This document shows, in pieces, positions 18,282 through 27,545 of a stretch of DNA of 32,344 nucleotides. A program made the translations under genes and the position numbers. The stretch's first letter is position 1. Every line of letters begins with the position of its first letter. The stretch is from Planctomycetota bacterium (GTDB taxonomy: Bacteria; Planctomycetota; SZUA-567). The DNA lies in contig JAISYD010000171.1 in assembly GCA_031270145.1 (NCBI GenBank), forward strand, positions 1 through 32,344. The letters are read 5' to 3'. The notes beneath the pieces were generated by a model that made no database searches, was not told the DNA's origin, and saw only the letters and a program-made list of their open reading frames with translations.

Positions 18282-18294
18282 AAGCTTTGAAAAG

Positions 18295-18885
18295 TTAAAA
18301 AACGTCCCGCCGCCCCGCCAAGTCGACGATGGACGGATCCAAGCGCCTCAGCAAGCGTCCGCGCCTCTCCCCCGCCTCGGAGGAATCGTCGACATACAAA
18401 AGATCGCGGAGGGTGTAGTTCGCCTCCCGCAATTGCCGTATCAACTCTTCCTTGGCCTGGTTCTGCTCCAGCAAAACCTCCAGGCGGCCCTCCAGGCGCG
18501 CGACATCGCGCTTCAATTCCTCGATTTGCTCCAGCCGCGCCCCCCGCTCCCGCGAGGACAGCGCCGCCGTCAAGTTGGCGGCCGGCGCTTCCGAAGACGG
18601 GGGCGGAACCTTCACGCCCGGCAGCGGCCGGCGCAACTCTTCGGCCGTCATGCCTAGGCGGGCGGCCATCTCGGACAGTCGGAGTTCGTTGGGGACGGCC
18701 CGCCCATACTCGTACACGCAGAGATCGTTGGCGGTGAGGTTGAGGAACTCCGCAAATTTCTTCTGGCCGCCCCAGGACGGAAAGCGCAACTTGCGCAAAT
18801 GCCGCAAATTGGCGCCGATGATCCTGGCCTGCAGCTTAGGATCCTCGGGTACTTGGCCGCGTTCCGCTTGTCTTGTCCGCGCCAT
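18295..18885 (-). CDS. XRE-type HTH protein with C-terminal coiled coil, embedded in the T3SS operon
   Basis: 'GQKKFAEFLNLTANDLCVYEYGRAVPNELRLSEMAARLGMTAEELRR' HTH-like, then 'RLEQIEELKRDVARLEGRLEVLLEQNQAKEELIRQLREAN' coiled coil. Confidence 0.75.
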   Translation of the reverse strand: MARTRQAERGQVPEDPKLQARIIGANLRHLRKLRFPSWGGQKKFAEFLNLTANDLCVYEYGRAVPNELRLSEMAARLGMTAEELRRPLPGVKVPPPSSEAPAANLTAALSSRERGARLEQIEELKRDVARLEGRLEVLLEQNQAKEELIRQLREANYTLRDLLYVDDSSEAGERRGRLLRRLDPSIVDLAGRRDVF

Positions 18886-18891
18886 GTCTTT

Positions 18892-19254
18892 TTATTCCAG
18901 CATCGAGGTGATGCGCACGCCCACGCGTCCGCACACATCCACCAATTCACCCCTGGCGACAGGCCGGCCGCCAACCACGAGCGTGGCGGGCGACTCCACC
19001 GGGGTCGAAAACTCCACCACCTGCCCCGTCCCCAATTGGCGGAGCTCCGCCAGGGTCAGGGTCAGGCGACCCACCTGCGCCAGCAACTCCACCTCCACGG
19101 CGTCCACCCGCTCCAACCGCTCCGGCTGGCCAGCCGCTTGGGCCGCCTCGCCGGATCCGCCGGCGGAGACCGCCTTCACCGGATTGGCCTTGGGCGCCGC
19201 CTGGGGTACCGCCTGGGACGCGGCCTGAGGCGCGGGAGAGGCGTCTGTCGTCAT
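18892..19254 (-). CDS. Predicted internally initiated SctQ-C product (nested within sctQ)
   Basis: In-frame ATG 19252-19254 (MTTDASPAPQ) with AAGGA 6 nt upstream, before the C-terminal SpoA domain. Confidence 0.55.
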   Translation of the reverse strand: MTTDASPAPQAASQAVPQAAPKANPVKAVSAGGSGEAAQAAGQPERLERVDAVEVELLAQVGRLTLTLAELRQLGTGQVVEFSTPVESPATLVVGGRPVARGELVDVCGRVGVRITSMLE

Positions 19255-19968
19255 GGTTTTTCCTTCCACCGTCAAAATACCCCGTTCCAGCCGGGCGGCA
19301 AAGCGCAACCGGCCGCCAACCATCAAAAAACGTTCCGGCCCGGCCGGGGACAAAGCCACATCGCCAACCGCCAGGCGCATCGTCTCCTCGACAGAGGCGG
19401 ACCAAGCCCCGATGCCAACTAGACCGGACAACGGCAAATCGTCCGGCAGGGACGCCCGGGGAACCGGCCGCGCCAACAGGGCTTTTTCCAGCGCCAACCG
19501 CCATCCCTTCCCGGCGCCGACTACGATCCAGGCGCCTCCCAGCGTCAATCCGGCGTCATCGACCAGCCGGAAGGAACAAGCGGAGGCTAGAGGCGTGACT
19601 GCCCCCTCCTCCAGCCGGGTCAGGGACGCCGGCAGGCCGACGGCCTTTTCCAACGCCGCCAGACAGCCGGATGCGAAGCATTCCAGGGCGGCGCGCCGCA
19701 AGAGTTCTGGCAGGTCCGGTATCGCGTCGGGCGAAACGGCGAGAACCGAGGCGACGGCCAGACGCCAATCCGGCTCGTCCAGCCAAACCACGAATTCGCC
19801 ATCCCCCAACTTGCCGTAAACGGCAAGGCTGTGGCCGCCGCCGGACACGGCCGGCCCGAAGCGCCAGGTTTTCCCCTCCGAAGCGAAGGAAGCGCCCCGC
19901 GCGTGGCGGTGGAACAAGGTTTGCAGCCGCGCCGCGTCCGGGGACAGCTTTTTGAAAAGGGCGGCCAT
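18892..19968 (-). CDS. sctQ: T3SS sorting platform/C-ring SctQ (YscQ family)
   Basis: SpoA-type C-terminus 'VEVELLAQVGRLTLTLAELRQLGTGQVVEFSTPVESPATLVVGGRPVARGELVDVCGRVGVRI'. Confidence 0.93.
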   Translation of the reverse strand: MAALFKKLSPDAARLQTLFHRHARGASFASEGKTWRFGPAVSGGGHSLAVYGKLGDGEFVVWLDEPDWRLAVASVLAVSPDAIPDLPELLRRAALECFASGCLAALEKAVGLPASLTRLEEGAVTPLASACSFRLVDDAGLTLGGAWIVVGAGKGWRLALEKALLARPVPRASLPDDLPLSGLVGIGAWSASVEETMRLAVGDVALSPAGPERFLMVGGRLRFAARLERGILTVEGKTMTTDASPAPQAASQAVPQAAPKANPVKAVSAGGSGEAAQAAGQPERLERVDAVEVELLAQVGRLTLTLAELRQLGTGQVVEFSTPVESPATLVVGGRPVARGELVDVCGRVGVRITSMLE

Positions 19969-19973
19969 GACGG

Positions 19974-20624
19974 TTATCTTTCCTCGATTTCCTCGTAAAG
20001 GTTGCGCCGCTCGCGGCTACGGCCATCGCCGGCCCCGGCCCCGGCGTCGCCGGACTCGGACATCGCCACCGTCACCTGGCCGCCAATCCGCTCGAAAAGC
20101 CGCTCGCGGAGGCCACCCAGATTCGGCAACAGAAAACGCTGCGCATCCACATTGTCCGAGGCGAATTCCACCAACAGTCCTCCGTCGGCCGAACGCGCCA
20201 ACCTCACTTCGGTTTCAGGAAGCCAGGAACTGTCCAGCTTGATCCGCACCTCGGAAGCGCCGTCCGCCGCCGGTTGCGACGCCAGAATGCGCTCCACCAG
20301 TTCGCCGCAATGCAGATCGGCGGCGCCGTCCGCCAACCCGACGGAGACCGGTCCGGCCGGCATGGCGGGAAACCGAGAAATCAGGCCGGGGAGGTTGCCG
20401 GCGGCAGCGCCGAAAAGATCGGCCAAGCCATCTTTTCCGGGCGGCTTATCGCCAGCGTCCGTTTTTCCGCCGAGATGCTCCTTAAAATGCGCCGCCGCTT
20501 CGCTAGGCAACTCGTTCCGCGACGCCGCCTTTTCCGGCTCCAGCCGCCTCAACTCGGCCGAAGAACCGCGCATCTGTCCAATATCAGCCATCGCAAACGC
20601 CTTTACAATGAACCCAACCGTCAC
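19974..20624 (-). CDS. sctP: Short SctP-like needle-length/substrate-switch protein (YscP/HrpP/FliK C-domain)
   Basis: C-terminal 'VRIKLDSSWLPETEVRLARSADGGLLVEFASDNVDAQRFLLPNLGGLRERL' FliK-like; position between sctO and sctQ. Confidence 0.72.
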   Translation of the reverse strand: MTVGFIVKAFAMADIGQMRGSSAELRRLEPEKAASRNELPSEAAAHFKEHLGGKTDAGDKPPGKDGLADLFGAAAGNLPGLISRFPAMPAGPVSVGLADGAADLHCGELVERILASQPAADGASEVRIKLDSSWLPETEVRLARSADGGLLVEFASDNVDAQRFLLPNLGGLRERLFERIGGQVTVAMSESGDAGAGAGDGRSRERRNLYEEIEER

Positions 20625-21106
20625 TCCCCGTCGTCCAGCCCGTCACGCCTGGAAAAATCCTCCAATTCCAATTCCTCCGCCATTTCCAGCCGTCCGGCCT
20701 CCAATTTCATCCAGCGCTCCCGGTGTTCGCCGATCTTGCGGCGATCCCGGGAAGCCTTCAACTGCCGCTCCCTGGCCGCCGCCGCCGCCGCAACCGTGGC
20801 GACAACCGCCTTGTCCGCCGCCTTGACCTCCTCCTCCCGGCGCAACTCGGCGTCGCGCAACAGTTGGATGTCCTGAAAATGCTTGTCCAGTTCCGTTTGC
20901 GTGACATCCCTGCCGCGCAGGGGCTCGAAAAGTCGCTTCTCCTCGCCCGGTCGCCATTCCCGATAGCGCGCCAGTTCCTCCCTGGCCGCCGCCGCCGCCG
21001 CCCTGGCCTCTTCCATCGCGGTTCGAGCGCGGACCGTCTCCCGCTCCGCCAATTCCTCGCGGAATTCACGCGCCGACAGGAGCTGGCCCAGCGGATATTT
21101 GGCCAT
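20621..21106 (-). CDS. sctO: T3SS central stalk SctO (YscO family)
   Basis: Coiled-coil, Ala/Glu/Arg-rich 161 aa 'YPLGQLLSAREFREELAERETVRARTAMEEARAAAAAAREELARYREWR'; follows sctN. Confidence 0.85.
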   Translation of the reverse strand: MAKYPLGQLLSAREFREELAERETVRARTAMEEARAAAAAAREELARYREWRPGEEKRLFEPLRGRDVTQTELDKHFQDIQLLRDAELRREEEVKAADKAVVATVAAAAAARERQLKASRDRRKIGEHRERWMKLEAGRLEMAEELELEDFSRRDGLDDGE

Positions 21107-22428
21107 CAGGCGACCAGGGCCTTCATCTTGCCGACCGCCTCCTGAAGGGTGGTCCGTTCGGCCAGCCCTTGCTTCAGAAAGGCGTTCAGGGAATCGCGCT
21201 TGGCGATGGCCTCGTCCGCTAGGGCGTCCTGGCCCTTTTTGAACTCGCCAATCTGCACCAGCAACTCTACGTCACGGTATTTGGCCATGAGCTGCCGGAA
21301 GCGGTTGGCCATGTCCCGGTGCTCCTTGGAGACGATGGCGTTCATGCAGCGGCTAACCGAGGCCAGGACATCAATGGCCGGATAATGGTTGGCCTCGCCT
21401 AAGCGGCGCGACAGGATGATGTGCCCATCCAGAATGGATCTGGTTTCATCGGCGATGGGCTCGGTCATATCGTCGCCTTCGACCAATACGGTGTAGAGGG
21501 CGGTGATCGATCCCTTGTCGGAATTGCCCACCCGCTCCATCAGCTTCGGCAGGCTGCTAAAAACCGACGGAGGGAATCCGCGCCGGGTCGGCGGCTCGCC
21601 CGAGGCCAGGCCAATTTCCCGAAGGGCGCGGCCGAAGCGGGTCACCGAATCCATCAGCAACAGGACTTTCTTTCCCTGGTCCCGGAAATACTCGGCGATG
21701 GCGGTAGCCACATAACTGGCCTTCAGCCGCTCCATGGAGGGGCGGTCGGAGGTGGACACCACCAGGATCGCCTTCGCCATCCCTTCCGGGCCCAGGTCGT
21801 GGTCGATGAATTCCCGGACCTCGCGGCCGCGCTCGCCAATTAGCGCCAGCACCACCACATCCGCCGCCGCGCCTTTCACCAGACAGGAAAGGAGCGTGGA
21901 CTTGCCGCCGCCGGCGGCGGCGAAAATGCCCAGACGCTGCCCCTCGCCGCAAGTGAGGAGGCCGTCCAGCACCCGCAATCCCATGGGCATCGGCCGGTCG
22001 ATCAGCCGCCTAGTCATGGGGCTCGGGGGCGGGGCGTAAACCGGATAATACGCCTCGGGCTCCAGCGGCGGCCCGCCGTCAATGGGGTTGCCCAAGCCAT
22101 CCACCACCCGCCCCCGCAAATCGGGGCCCACGGGAATGGTGTGGACCTTGCCGGAACTGATGACCACGGTGGATGAGCTGACCCCGGACAATTCGCCCAG
22201 CGGCGTCAATATGGCGGCTTGCTGGGCGAAGCCGACGCATTCGGCCTTCAACTCCCATTTGTCGTCTCGGGGAGATTTTAGCGTAACCAACTCGCCCACC
22301 TTGACGCCGGGAATCACCGCCTTGACAATGGTCCCCAGCACCTGGGTTACCCGCCCCCGCACCTCGACCGGCGACAACTCGACCAGGGAGCGGAACATTT
22401 CCTCGGAAATATGGCTTAGAGTGGTCAT
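21106..22428 (-). CDS. sctN: T3SS ATPase SctN (YscN family)
   Basis: Walker A 'AAAGGGKST', '[20 protein letters not shown]', '[44 protein letters not shown]'. Confidence 0.98.
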   Translation of the reverse strand: MTTLSHISEEMFRSLVELSPVEVRGRVTQVLGTIVKAVIPGVKVGELVTLKSPRDDKWELKAECVGFAQQAAILTPLGELSGVSSSTVVISSGKVHTIPVGPDLRGRVVDGLGNPIDGGPPLEPEAYYPVYAPPPSPMTRRLIDRPMPMGLRVLDGLLTCGEGQRLGIFAAAGGGKSTLLSCLVKGAAADVVVLALIGERGREVREFIDHDLGPEGMAKAILVVSTSDRPSMERLKASYVATAIAEYFRDQGKKVLLLMDSVTRFGRALREIGLASGEPPTRRGFPPSVFSSLPKLMERVGNSDKGSITALYTVLVEGDDMTEPIADETRSILDGHIILSRRLGEANHYPAIDVLASVSRCMNAIVSKEHRDMANRFRQLMAKYRDVELLVQIGEFKKGQDALADEAIAKRDSLNAFLKQGLAERTTLQEAVGKMKALVA

Positions 22429-23078
22429 CAGGCTTTGCGCCCCTCCACGCGCTTCCGGAAGGCGGCCTCAATCATGGCCAATTGCCGATCCAGGGCGGCG
22501 TCGATGACGCCGCTTTCCGTTTCCAAAACGCAGCCGCCGGGGGAGATGGCGGCGTCGGAGACGACATCAACCCGGCCCATGCCTGAGTATTGGCGGACAA
22601 TGTCGGCGAGGCGGGCCTGGACGGCGTCGGCGTCGGAGGTCGCCACCCGCAACAGGATGCGCTTTTCGTCGCGCACCAGGCGGAGGGCGTGGCCCACCAC
22701 TTGCGCAACCAAATCCTCCTGATCGAATTTGCCGAGGATGGTGCGCAGCGATCGCATGACGACATCGATCAGGGAGGATTCGACCCCGGCCAACTGCTCC
22801 ACGGAGGCTGTCACCGTTTCCAGCATCTGCATGGCGATTTCGGCCTTGCCCTCGGCCCGACCCTCCTCCAAACCCTGGCGGCGGATATCCTCGGCCTCCA
22901 ATTTGGCCCGCTCGATCAAGGCCGCCGCTTCCGAGCGCGCCTGCTCCAGCAGGTTTTGCGTCTCCAGGAGGATCGCGTAGTCGGTCGCCGGCAACACCCG
23001 GACATCGGGAGCCGGAGCCACCCCGGCCTTGGGGAAGAGAACCGCCGCCGCCATAAGCGCCATCCTTTCCAGCCCCAA
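22428..23078 (-). CDS. sctL: T3SS stator SctL (YscL/FliH family)
   Basis: '[35 protein letters not shown]' and FliH-like C-terminus '[40 protein letters not shown]'. Confidence 0.92.
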   Translation of the reverse strand: MGLERMALMAAAVLFPKAGVAPAPDVRVLPATDYAILLETQNLLEQARSEAAALIERAKLEAEDIRRQGLEEGRAEGKAEIAMQMLETVTASVEQLAGVESSLIDVVMRSLRTILGKFDQEDLVAQVVGHALRLVRDEKRILLRVATSDADAVQARLADIVRQYSGMGRVDVVSDAAISPGGCVLETESGVIDAALDRQLAMIEAAFRKRVEGRKA

Positions 23079-23097
23079 AGGCCCGGGGAAAAACCCG

Positions 23098-23751
23098 TCA
23101 GGCGGGGATCGCGAAAACCTTGTCCAACAAAACCAACCAAGCCCGCCGGCGTTCCGGCTCCCAGGCCGCCGCCTCGATTATTTCCGCGTCGCAGGCGGGC
23201 GGCAATTTCAACCCAACCCTCGCCGCCAGGGGCGGCGGCAAGCCGGCCAGCCGGCAACCCAGTCCCAGGCCGGCGGCGGCAAGAACCCGTTGGGCAACGG
23301 AACCCTCCTCCGGGATGCCGTCAAGAAGCAAGCCGGCGCGCCAAAGAAGCGGCGCCTGGCGCAGGGCGAAAACATGGGCATCGACCCCGACCGAGGCCTT
23401 GAAATCCGCCACATCCTGTTGCAATACCAATTTGGCGATGTCGGCGCGCAGGCAACCGGCGCCGAAACGCAACCCCACCCGCCATAAATCCGCTCCGCGC
23501 CCGAGCGTCCAGCGCCCGGCCTCGGAAAGCGCCGCTCCGGCCCAATCCTCCAGATCGCCGCCGGCGGCGGGAGCCAGCCATTCCAACCGTCGCGACAAGG
23601 CTTGGCGCGAACGGGCACAGCCGGCCAGCCTTTTGCCGGATTCGGGCGCCAAGCCAACCGCCAGCCAGCGCTCCGGGTGAATGTCCTCCGCCAGGTCCAG
23701 GTAAAGCGGCCGCAACCGGCGGAAATCCGCCACCCCGATTCCGGCCGTCAT
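23098..23751 (-). CDS. sctK: T3SS sorting platform accessory SctK (YscK family)
   Basis: Position between sctJ and sctL; YscK-like composition, C-terminus 'RRRAWLVLLDKVFAIPA'. Confidence 0.7.
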   Translation of the reverse strand: MTAGIGVADFRRLRPLYLDLAEDIHPERWLAVGLAPESGKRLAGCARSRQALSRRLEWLAPAAGGDLEDWAGAALSEAGRWTLGRGADLWRVGLRFGAGCLRADIAKLVLQQDVADFKASVGVDAHVFALRQAPLLWRAGLLLDGIPEEGSVAQRVLAAAGLGLGCRLAGLPPPLAARVGLKLPPACDAEIIEAAAWEPERRRAWLVLLDKVFAIPA

Positions 23752-24500
23752 TTTTTGGCTTTCCGCCGGAGGGCGAAAACGAGCAATACAATCAAAAGCA
23801 GGGACAACGCCCCGGCGCCGCCAAGCATCAACCAGAAGCGCTCGACCGAATCCCCGGCCAGCCGCAGACCCAGCACCTCCCGCGTTTCCGGCTCGATCGC
23901 CGTCCGGTCGAGCGGAGGTACCGGGAAGAAACTCACCACGATGCGATCCTCCGACAAATTCGGGATGCTGGCGGCCACCAAGCGGCGTATTTCGGTCCGC
24001 TGGAACGCCGCGTCGTGGCGCTCGTCGTCCACATACCGGATCATCACCGCCGCTGATGGGGTTTGCAACTCGCGGCCAAGCTGATCCTGCTCCGGCAACA
24101 CCAGGTGCACCCGGGCGGAAAGCACCCCGTCAATCCCGGAAACGGTGTGCGAAAGCTCCTCCTGCATGGCATGAAGATACTTGGCCTTCTCCTCCATGGG
24201 GGTGGAGAACATGGCGTCGCCGCCGAACACCTTGCCCAAATCGTCGAAACGCTGCCGGGGAATCGCTCCGGCCGCCAGAAGGCGCACGGCCCTGGCGAAA
24301 TGGGTCTCCTCCACAAAGATGGAATAAGTCCCCTCCTCCCCCGGGCGCTTCTCAGCCTGGAGAGAGGCGTCAAGCAAGGCGGCAAGAACTTCGTTGGCCT
24401 CGGTCTCGGAAAGGCTTCCGTAAAGCTGGGTCCGACACCCGGTTAAGGACAGGCAGATCAGCAACGCCAGCGCGACCGTGCCTAGATGACGTTTAAGCAA
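23748..24500 (-). CDS. sctJ: T3SS inner-ring lipoprotein SctJ (YscJ family)
   Basis: Lipobox 'LSLTGC'; 'LYGSLSETEANEVLAALLDA', 'AKYLHAMQEELSHTVSGIDGVLSARVHLVLPEQD'. Confidence 0.97.
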   Translation of the reverse strand: MLKRHLGTVALALLICLSLTGCRTQLYGSLSETEANEVLAALLDASLQAEKRPGEEGTYSIFVEETHFARAVRLLAAGAIPRQRFDDLGKVFGGDAMFSTPMEEKAKYLHAMQEELSHTVSGIDGVLSARVHLVLPEQDQLGRELQTPSAAVMIRYVDDERHDAAFQRTEIRRLVAASIPNLSEDRIVVSFFPVPPLDRTAIEPETREVLGLRLAGDSVERFWLMLGGAGALSLLLIVLLVFALRRKAKK

Positions 24501-24507
24501 GGCATTC

Positions 24508-24909
24508 TCATCCCTGTTGCAGCTGCTTGACAGCTTGGGTGATTTTTTCCGAAACTTTGCCCGCCAGGCTGGTCAGGTTGCCCGCCTCGTTCATGGCGAA
24601 CTGGGCTTTCAGCAAATCCATCTGCGAAAGATTGTCCTTGCCAAACACATCCATGGCCTCCCGCCGTCCGAACTGGATGCGATCCGATATGTTGCCCAAA
24701 CCCTCCACCAATTGGTCGCCCAGGCCCGGGGTCGCGGTTTCCCGAACCGGCGGCTGGTTCATGGCGGCGCCGAACTTGGCCACATCGTCGCCGGCGGGAG
24801 CAAGCGCCGGTTTTCCGGCCGGACCGGAATCCAACCCCAATTTCTCAACACCCTCGATTCCGGATTTGAAGCCGCCCGGTTTCATTCCACCGCCAACGCT
24901 GATATCCAT
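24508..24909 (-). CDS. sctI: T3SS inner rod SctI (YscI family)
   Basis: 'DDVAKFGAAMNQPP' and C-terminal helix 'QMDLLKAQFAMNEAGNLTSLAGKVSEKITQAVKQLQQG'. Confidence 0.82.
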   Translation of the reverse strand: MDISVGGGMKPGGFKSGIEGVEKLGLDSGPAGKPALAPAGDDVAKFGAAMNQPPVRETATPGLGDQLVEGLGNISDRIQFGRREAMDVFGKDNLSQMDLLKAQFAMNEAGNLTSLAGKVSEKITQAVKQLQQG

Positions 24910-24933
24910 GGCCTCCTCCTTGGGAAATGGTCT

Positions 24934-25323
24934 TTAGGCGCCGGGTTTGTCGCGGGACATATCTTCCAGCAACAAATCCGCGGTCTTCGCCGCTTCCCCC
25001 ATGCCTTCCTGTTCCATTTTCCGTCGCAACTCCCGCGCCTCCGGCAGACGCCCGGCCATGCCCAGCGCCAGCAGTTTGTAGAGAGTCAACTGCGGCGCGA
25101 TGGGGCTGCCCTTGGCCAGGCGCCGATCCAACAGCGCCGTCGCCGCCTCGCATTCGCCCTTGACAATATGGCACAAGGCCAACCCCGCCGCCGGACCGTC
25201 CCGTTCCGGCTCGGATTCAGCCAAGCCGTCGAAAATCGCCTCCGCCTGCCGGATCAGCCCCAGGCGGCAAAGCGAAAAACCGATGCGCGCCAACAGGCAA
25301 CGTTCCCTCTGTTCCACTAGCAT
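24934..25323 (-). CDS. TPR-type needle chaperone (YscG-like)
   Basis: 'RIGFSLCRLGLIRQAEAIFDGLAESEPERDGPAAGLALCHIVKGECEAATALLDRRL'; adjacent to sctF. Confidence 0.7.
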   Translation of the reverse strand: MLVEQRERCLLARIGFSLCRLGLIRQAEAIFDGLAESEPERDGPAAGLALCHIVKGECEAATALLDRRLAKGSPIAPQLTLYKLLALGMAGRLPEARELRRKMEQEGMGEAAKTADLLLEDMSRDKPGA

Positions 25324-25366
25324 GGCATCCCCCTTGAAGCAAAATCCGCGTCCAGCCGCGTCTCAA

Positions 25367-25591
25367 TCAGGTGTTGCGGATGATTTCCTTGTCGGCGTCG
25401 GCCAGGTTCTTGGTTATGTTCGACATCATGGAGAGGGTGTTGGTGTACATGGCCATCTCCTGCTGGAGCTTTATCAAATCCACCTGGTTCGTCGGATCGA
25501 CATCGTTGATTTTTTGGGCCACCTGCGTCCCCATGTTCTGGATTTTATCGGAAAAACCGGTTTTCACCAAAGAGCTGAGATTGACAGACAT
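25367..25591 (-). CDS. sctF: T3SS needle subunit SctF (YscF family)
   Basis: 74 aa helical needle protein; 'VDPTNQVDLIKLQQEMAMYTNTLSMMSNITKNLADADKEIIRNT'. Confidence 0.9.
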   Translation of the reverse strand: MSVNLSSLVKTGFSDKIQNMGTQVAQKINDVDPTNQVDLIKLQQEMAMYTNTLSMMSNITKNLADADKEIIRNT

Positions 25592-25636
25592 TATTTTCTC
25601 CCTTTAAATGCGTTCACGCCAGGCCGACCGAAAACG

Positions 25637-25942
25637 CTAAGTCTCCGGATGTTTTTTGGCCCAGGCCTTTTCCAGACCCTGTTTCGCCGCCTCGTAACTT
25701 GTCAGCAACGCCTGCCCTTTTTTAAACTGATCCGGCGCCACCCCCCGATCCAACTCCGCCTTCAACCGAGCCTGGCTCTGGCTCAACGCCTCCAGCACTT
25801 CTCGCAACCCGCGACCATCGGCATCCCCGGCCAGCATTTCCTCCGGAAGCCAGCCATCCCCATACATTTCCTCGCGCAGACCCATGACCTCCCTTTCGGC
25901 CAATCCAAGAGGCGGTGGTTCCATCCCGCGAACCTTAATCAC
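25637..25942 (-). CDS. YscE-like needle co-chaperone
   Basis: C-terminal helical hairpin 'LDRGVAPDQFKKGQALLTSYEAAKQGLEKAW'; position between sctD and sctF. Start GTG 25942 or ATG 25924. Confidence 0.6.
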   Translation of the reverse strand: MIKVRGMEPPPLGLAEREVMGLREEMYGDGWLPEEMLAGDADGRGLREVLEALSQSQARLKAELDRGVAPDQFKKGQALLTSYEAAKQGLEKAWAKKHPET

Positions 25943-25956
25943 CCCTCAGCCATTTA

Positions 25957-25985
25957 AGCATACGCCATAACCGAAACAAATGCAA
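25957..25985 (-). promoter_or_regulatory. Candidate internal promoter in an AT-rich island before yscE-like/sctF
   Basis: Minus strand TTGCAT (25980-25985)-N17-TATGCT (25957-25962), preceded by an A/T tract (~25986-26017). Confidence 0.5.
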
Positions 25986-26015
25986 CTATATTTTTATTAT
26001 TTTTTAAAATATTTT

Positions 26016-27506
26016 TTATTTATTATCCGTGAACGTCGATCCAATTGGCACCAAAAGCGTTTCCTTGCCCCGCTGCAACATGGCGCCGTCATCCCATGAC
26101 TTTATCAAACGGATGTTTGAGGAAAGATAGTCCCCGTTCAAATGTTCTTGATCATCCTGATCGACAAAGCCGTCCGGAGTAATATTTTTGACCAGCCAAA
26201 ACCGCGCCGTCGATGCTTCGGCCTTGGAATCGGAGCCGGATTCGCCATTGGGTTCCTCGGGGGCGCGAAAGTCGGACGAACCAATAAGCGCCATTTCCGG
26301 CGGCTCTTCCGGCGGTTTCGGAACTTTCGCCAAGGCGTCGGCCATCAGCCGTTCCGCACCTTCGCTGAAACGTTCCCGCGCCATCGCCAGCAAGGCCTCG
26401 CTCTGCCGTCCGTCCGGCCAAGGATCGGCGCTGAGACTGATCCGGCCGCCGTCGTAATCAAAGCGGGCTCCGGCCAAGCCAAGTTTGGCCGCCTCCAATT
26501 CCGCCTCCCGGCGGAAATCCGCCCAAACCAGTAAGGAGCGGCGGATGGCGATCCGGGGGTCCACGCTTTCGCGCACCAGTTTGTAAGCGGCGGCGACCTC
26601 GTCGGAATGATCCACCATGCCGGACAGGCGGGCGGAAAAACCGCTCTCATCCAAGTCCAGGCGCAAGCCGGGATGGGAGGCGGCAAGCCTGGCGGCGGCG
26701 GCGGCGACATTGCCGGAGGCGGTTAGGAGCTGTTCTCCCGCCGCTTCGCCGGAAAGGCCGGACGCGGCCAGAATGGCCCGTTTTTCGTCCTCGTCCCGAA
26801 CCAGCCCAACCAGGATCGCCCCGCCGCCCGGCGTCTCCGCCACCCCGACCGCACCGACCGGAATCTGGCCGGGGTTTTGGGGCGCCGGCGAGACCACCTT
26901 GAAGCCGCGGCTGCTCAAAATCCGGCTTGCCGCCCGCGCCGGATTGAGCGCCGAAGGACGCCGGTAAAAATGATAATACGCGGCGGCAACCGACAAGACA
27001 GCCAGAAGCAACAGCCACGCCGGCCAGGATCGCCTGCCGCTTCGGGCCGGCGGCGGCGCCGGGACGACGGCTCCATCTCCGGCTCGGGCAGCTTCTTCGG
27101 CGGCCGGCCCGGGCGCGTTTTTTTCGGACGCCGAGGGAGAAGAAGGCGGCGTTTCGGGCGGCGGCGCGGCAATCGGCTGGGGGATGACCGGCAGACGGGT
27201 CCAGGGGCCGTCCGGCCCCAGCGCCAAATGCACGCCGCCCAGAGTAATCACCTGGTAGGGCGCCACCGGCGCAACGGCGGAAAGCAGCCGGCCGTCCAAC
27301 CGCACCTCGGCGCCGTCCAGCGGTTCCACCACCCAACCGGAATCGGCGATGCGCAAAACCGCGTGGCGGGGACGCACGGCGGCGTCCAGCAACACCAAGT
27401 CGGCGTCGTCGGCCGAGCCAAGCGTGTAGGCCCCGGGAGCCAAAACCAATTCGGCTCCCGCCTGCGGACCAGCCAAAAGTTTCAGCAAGGCGTTCACATC
27501 AACCAC
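26016..27506 (-). CDS. sctD: T3SS inner-ring SctD (YscD family, N-terminal FHA-like)
   Basis: N-terminal FHA-like 'YTLGSADDADLVLLDAAVRPRHAVLRI', one TM segment, periplasmic BON-like repeats. Confidence 0.92.
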   Translation of the reverse strand: MVDVNALLKLLAGPQAGAELVLAPGAYTLGSADDADLVLLDAAVRPRHAVLRIADSGWVVEPLDGAEVRLDGRLLSAVAPVAPYQVITLGGVHLALGPDGPWTRLPVIPQPIAAPPPETPPSSPSASEKNAPGPAAEEAARAGDGAVVPAPPPARSGRRSWPAWLLLLAVLSVAAAYYHFYRRPSALNPARAASRILSSRGFKVVSPAPQNPGQIPVGAVGVAETPGGGAILVGLVRDEDEKRAILAASGLSGEAAGEQLLTASGNVAAAAARLAASHPGLRLDLDESGFSARLSGMVDHSDEVAAAYKLVRESVDPRIAIRRSLLVWADFRREAELEAAKLGLAGARFDYDGGRISLSADPWPDGRQSEALLAMARERFSEGAERLMADALAKVPKPPEEPPEMALIGSSDFRAPEEPNGESGSDSKAEASTARFWLVKNITPDGFVDQDDQEHLNGDYLSSNIRLIKSWDDGAMLQRGKETLLVPIGSTFTDNK

Positions 27507-27545
27507 CCTTCGCCGGCCACGCTCGACAAAACCGGAAAAATGCCC

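Noticed and set aside
20770-21010. GCC trinucleotide runs in sctO
   Set aside because: Encode poly-Ala stretches in a coiled-coil stalk protein; ordinary for SctO in a GC-rich genome.
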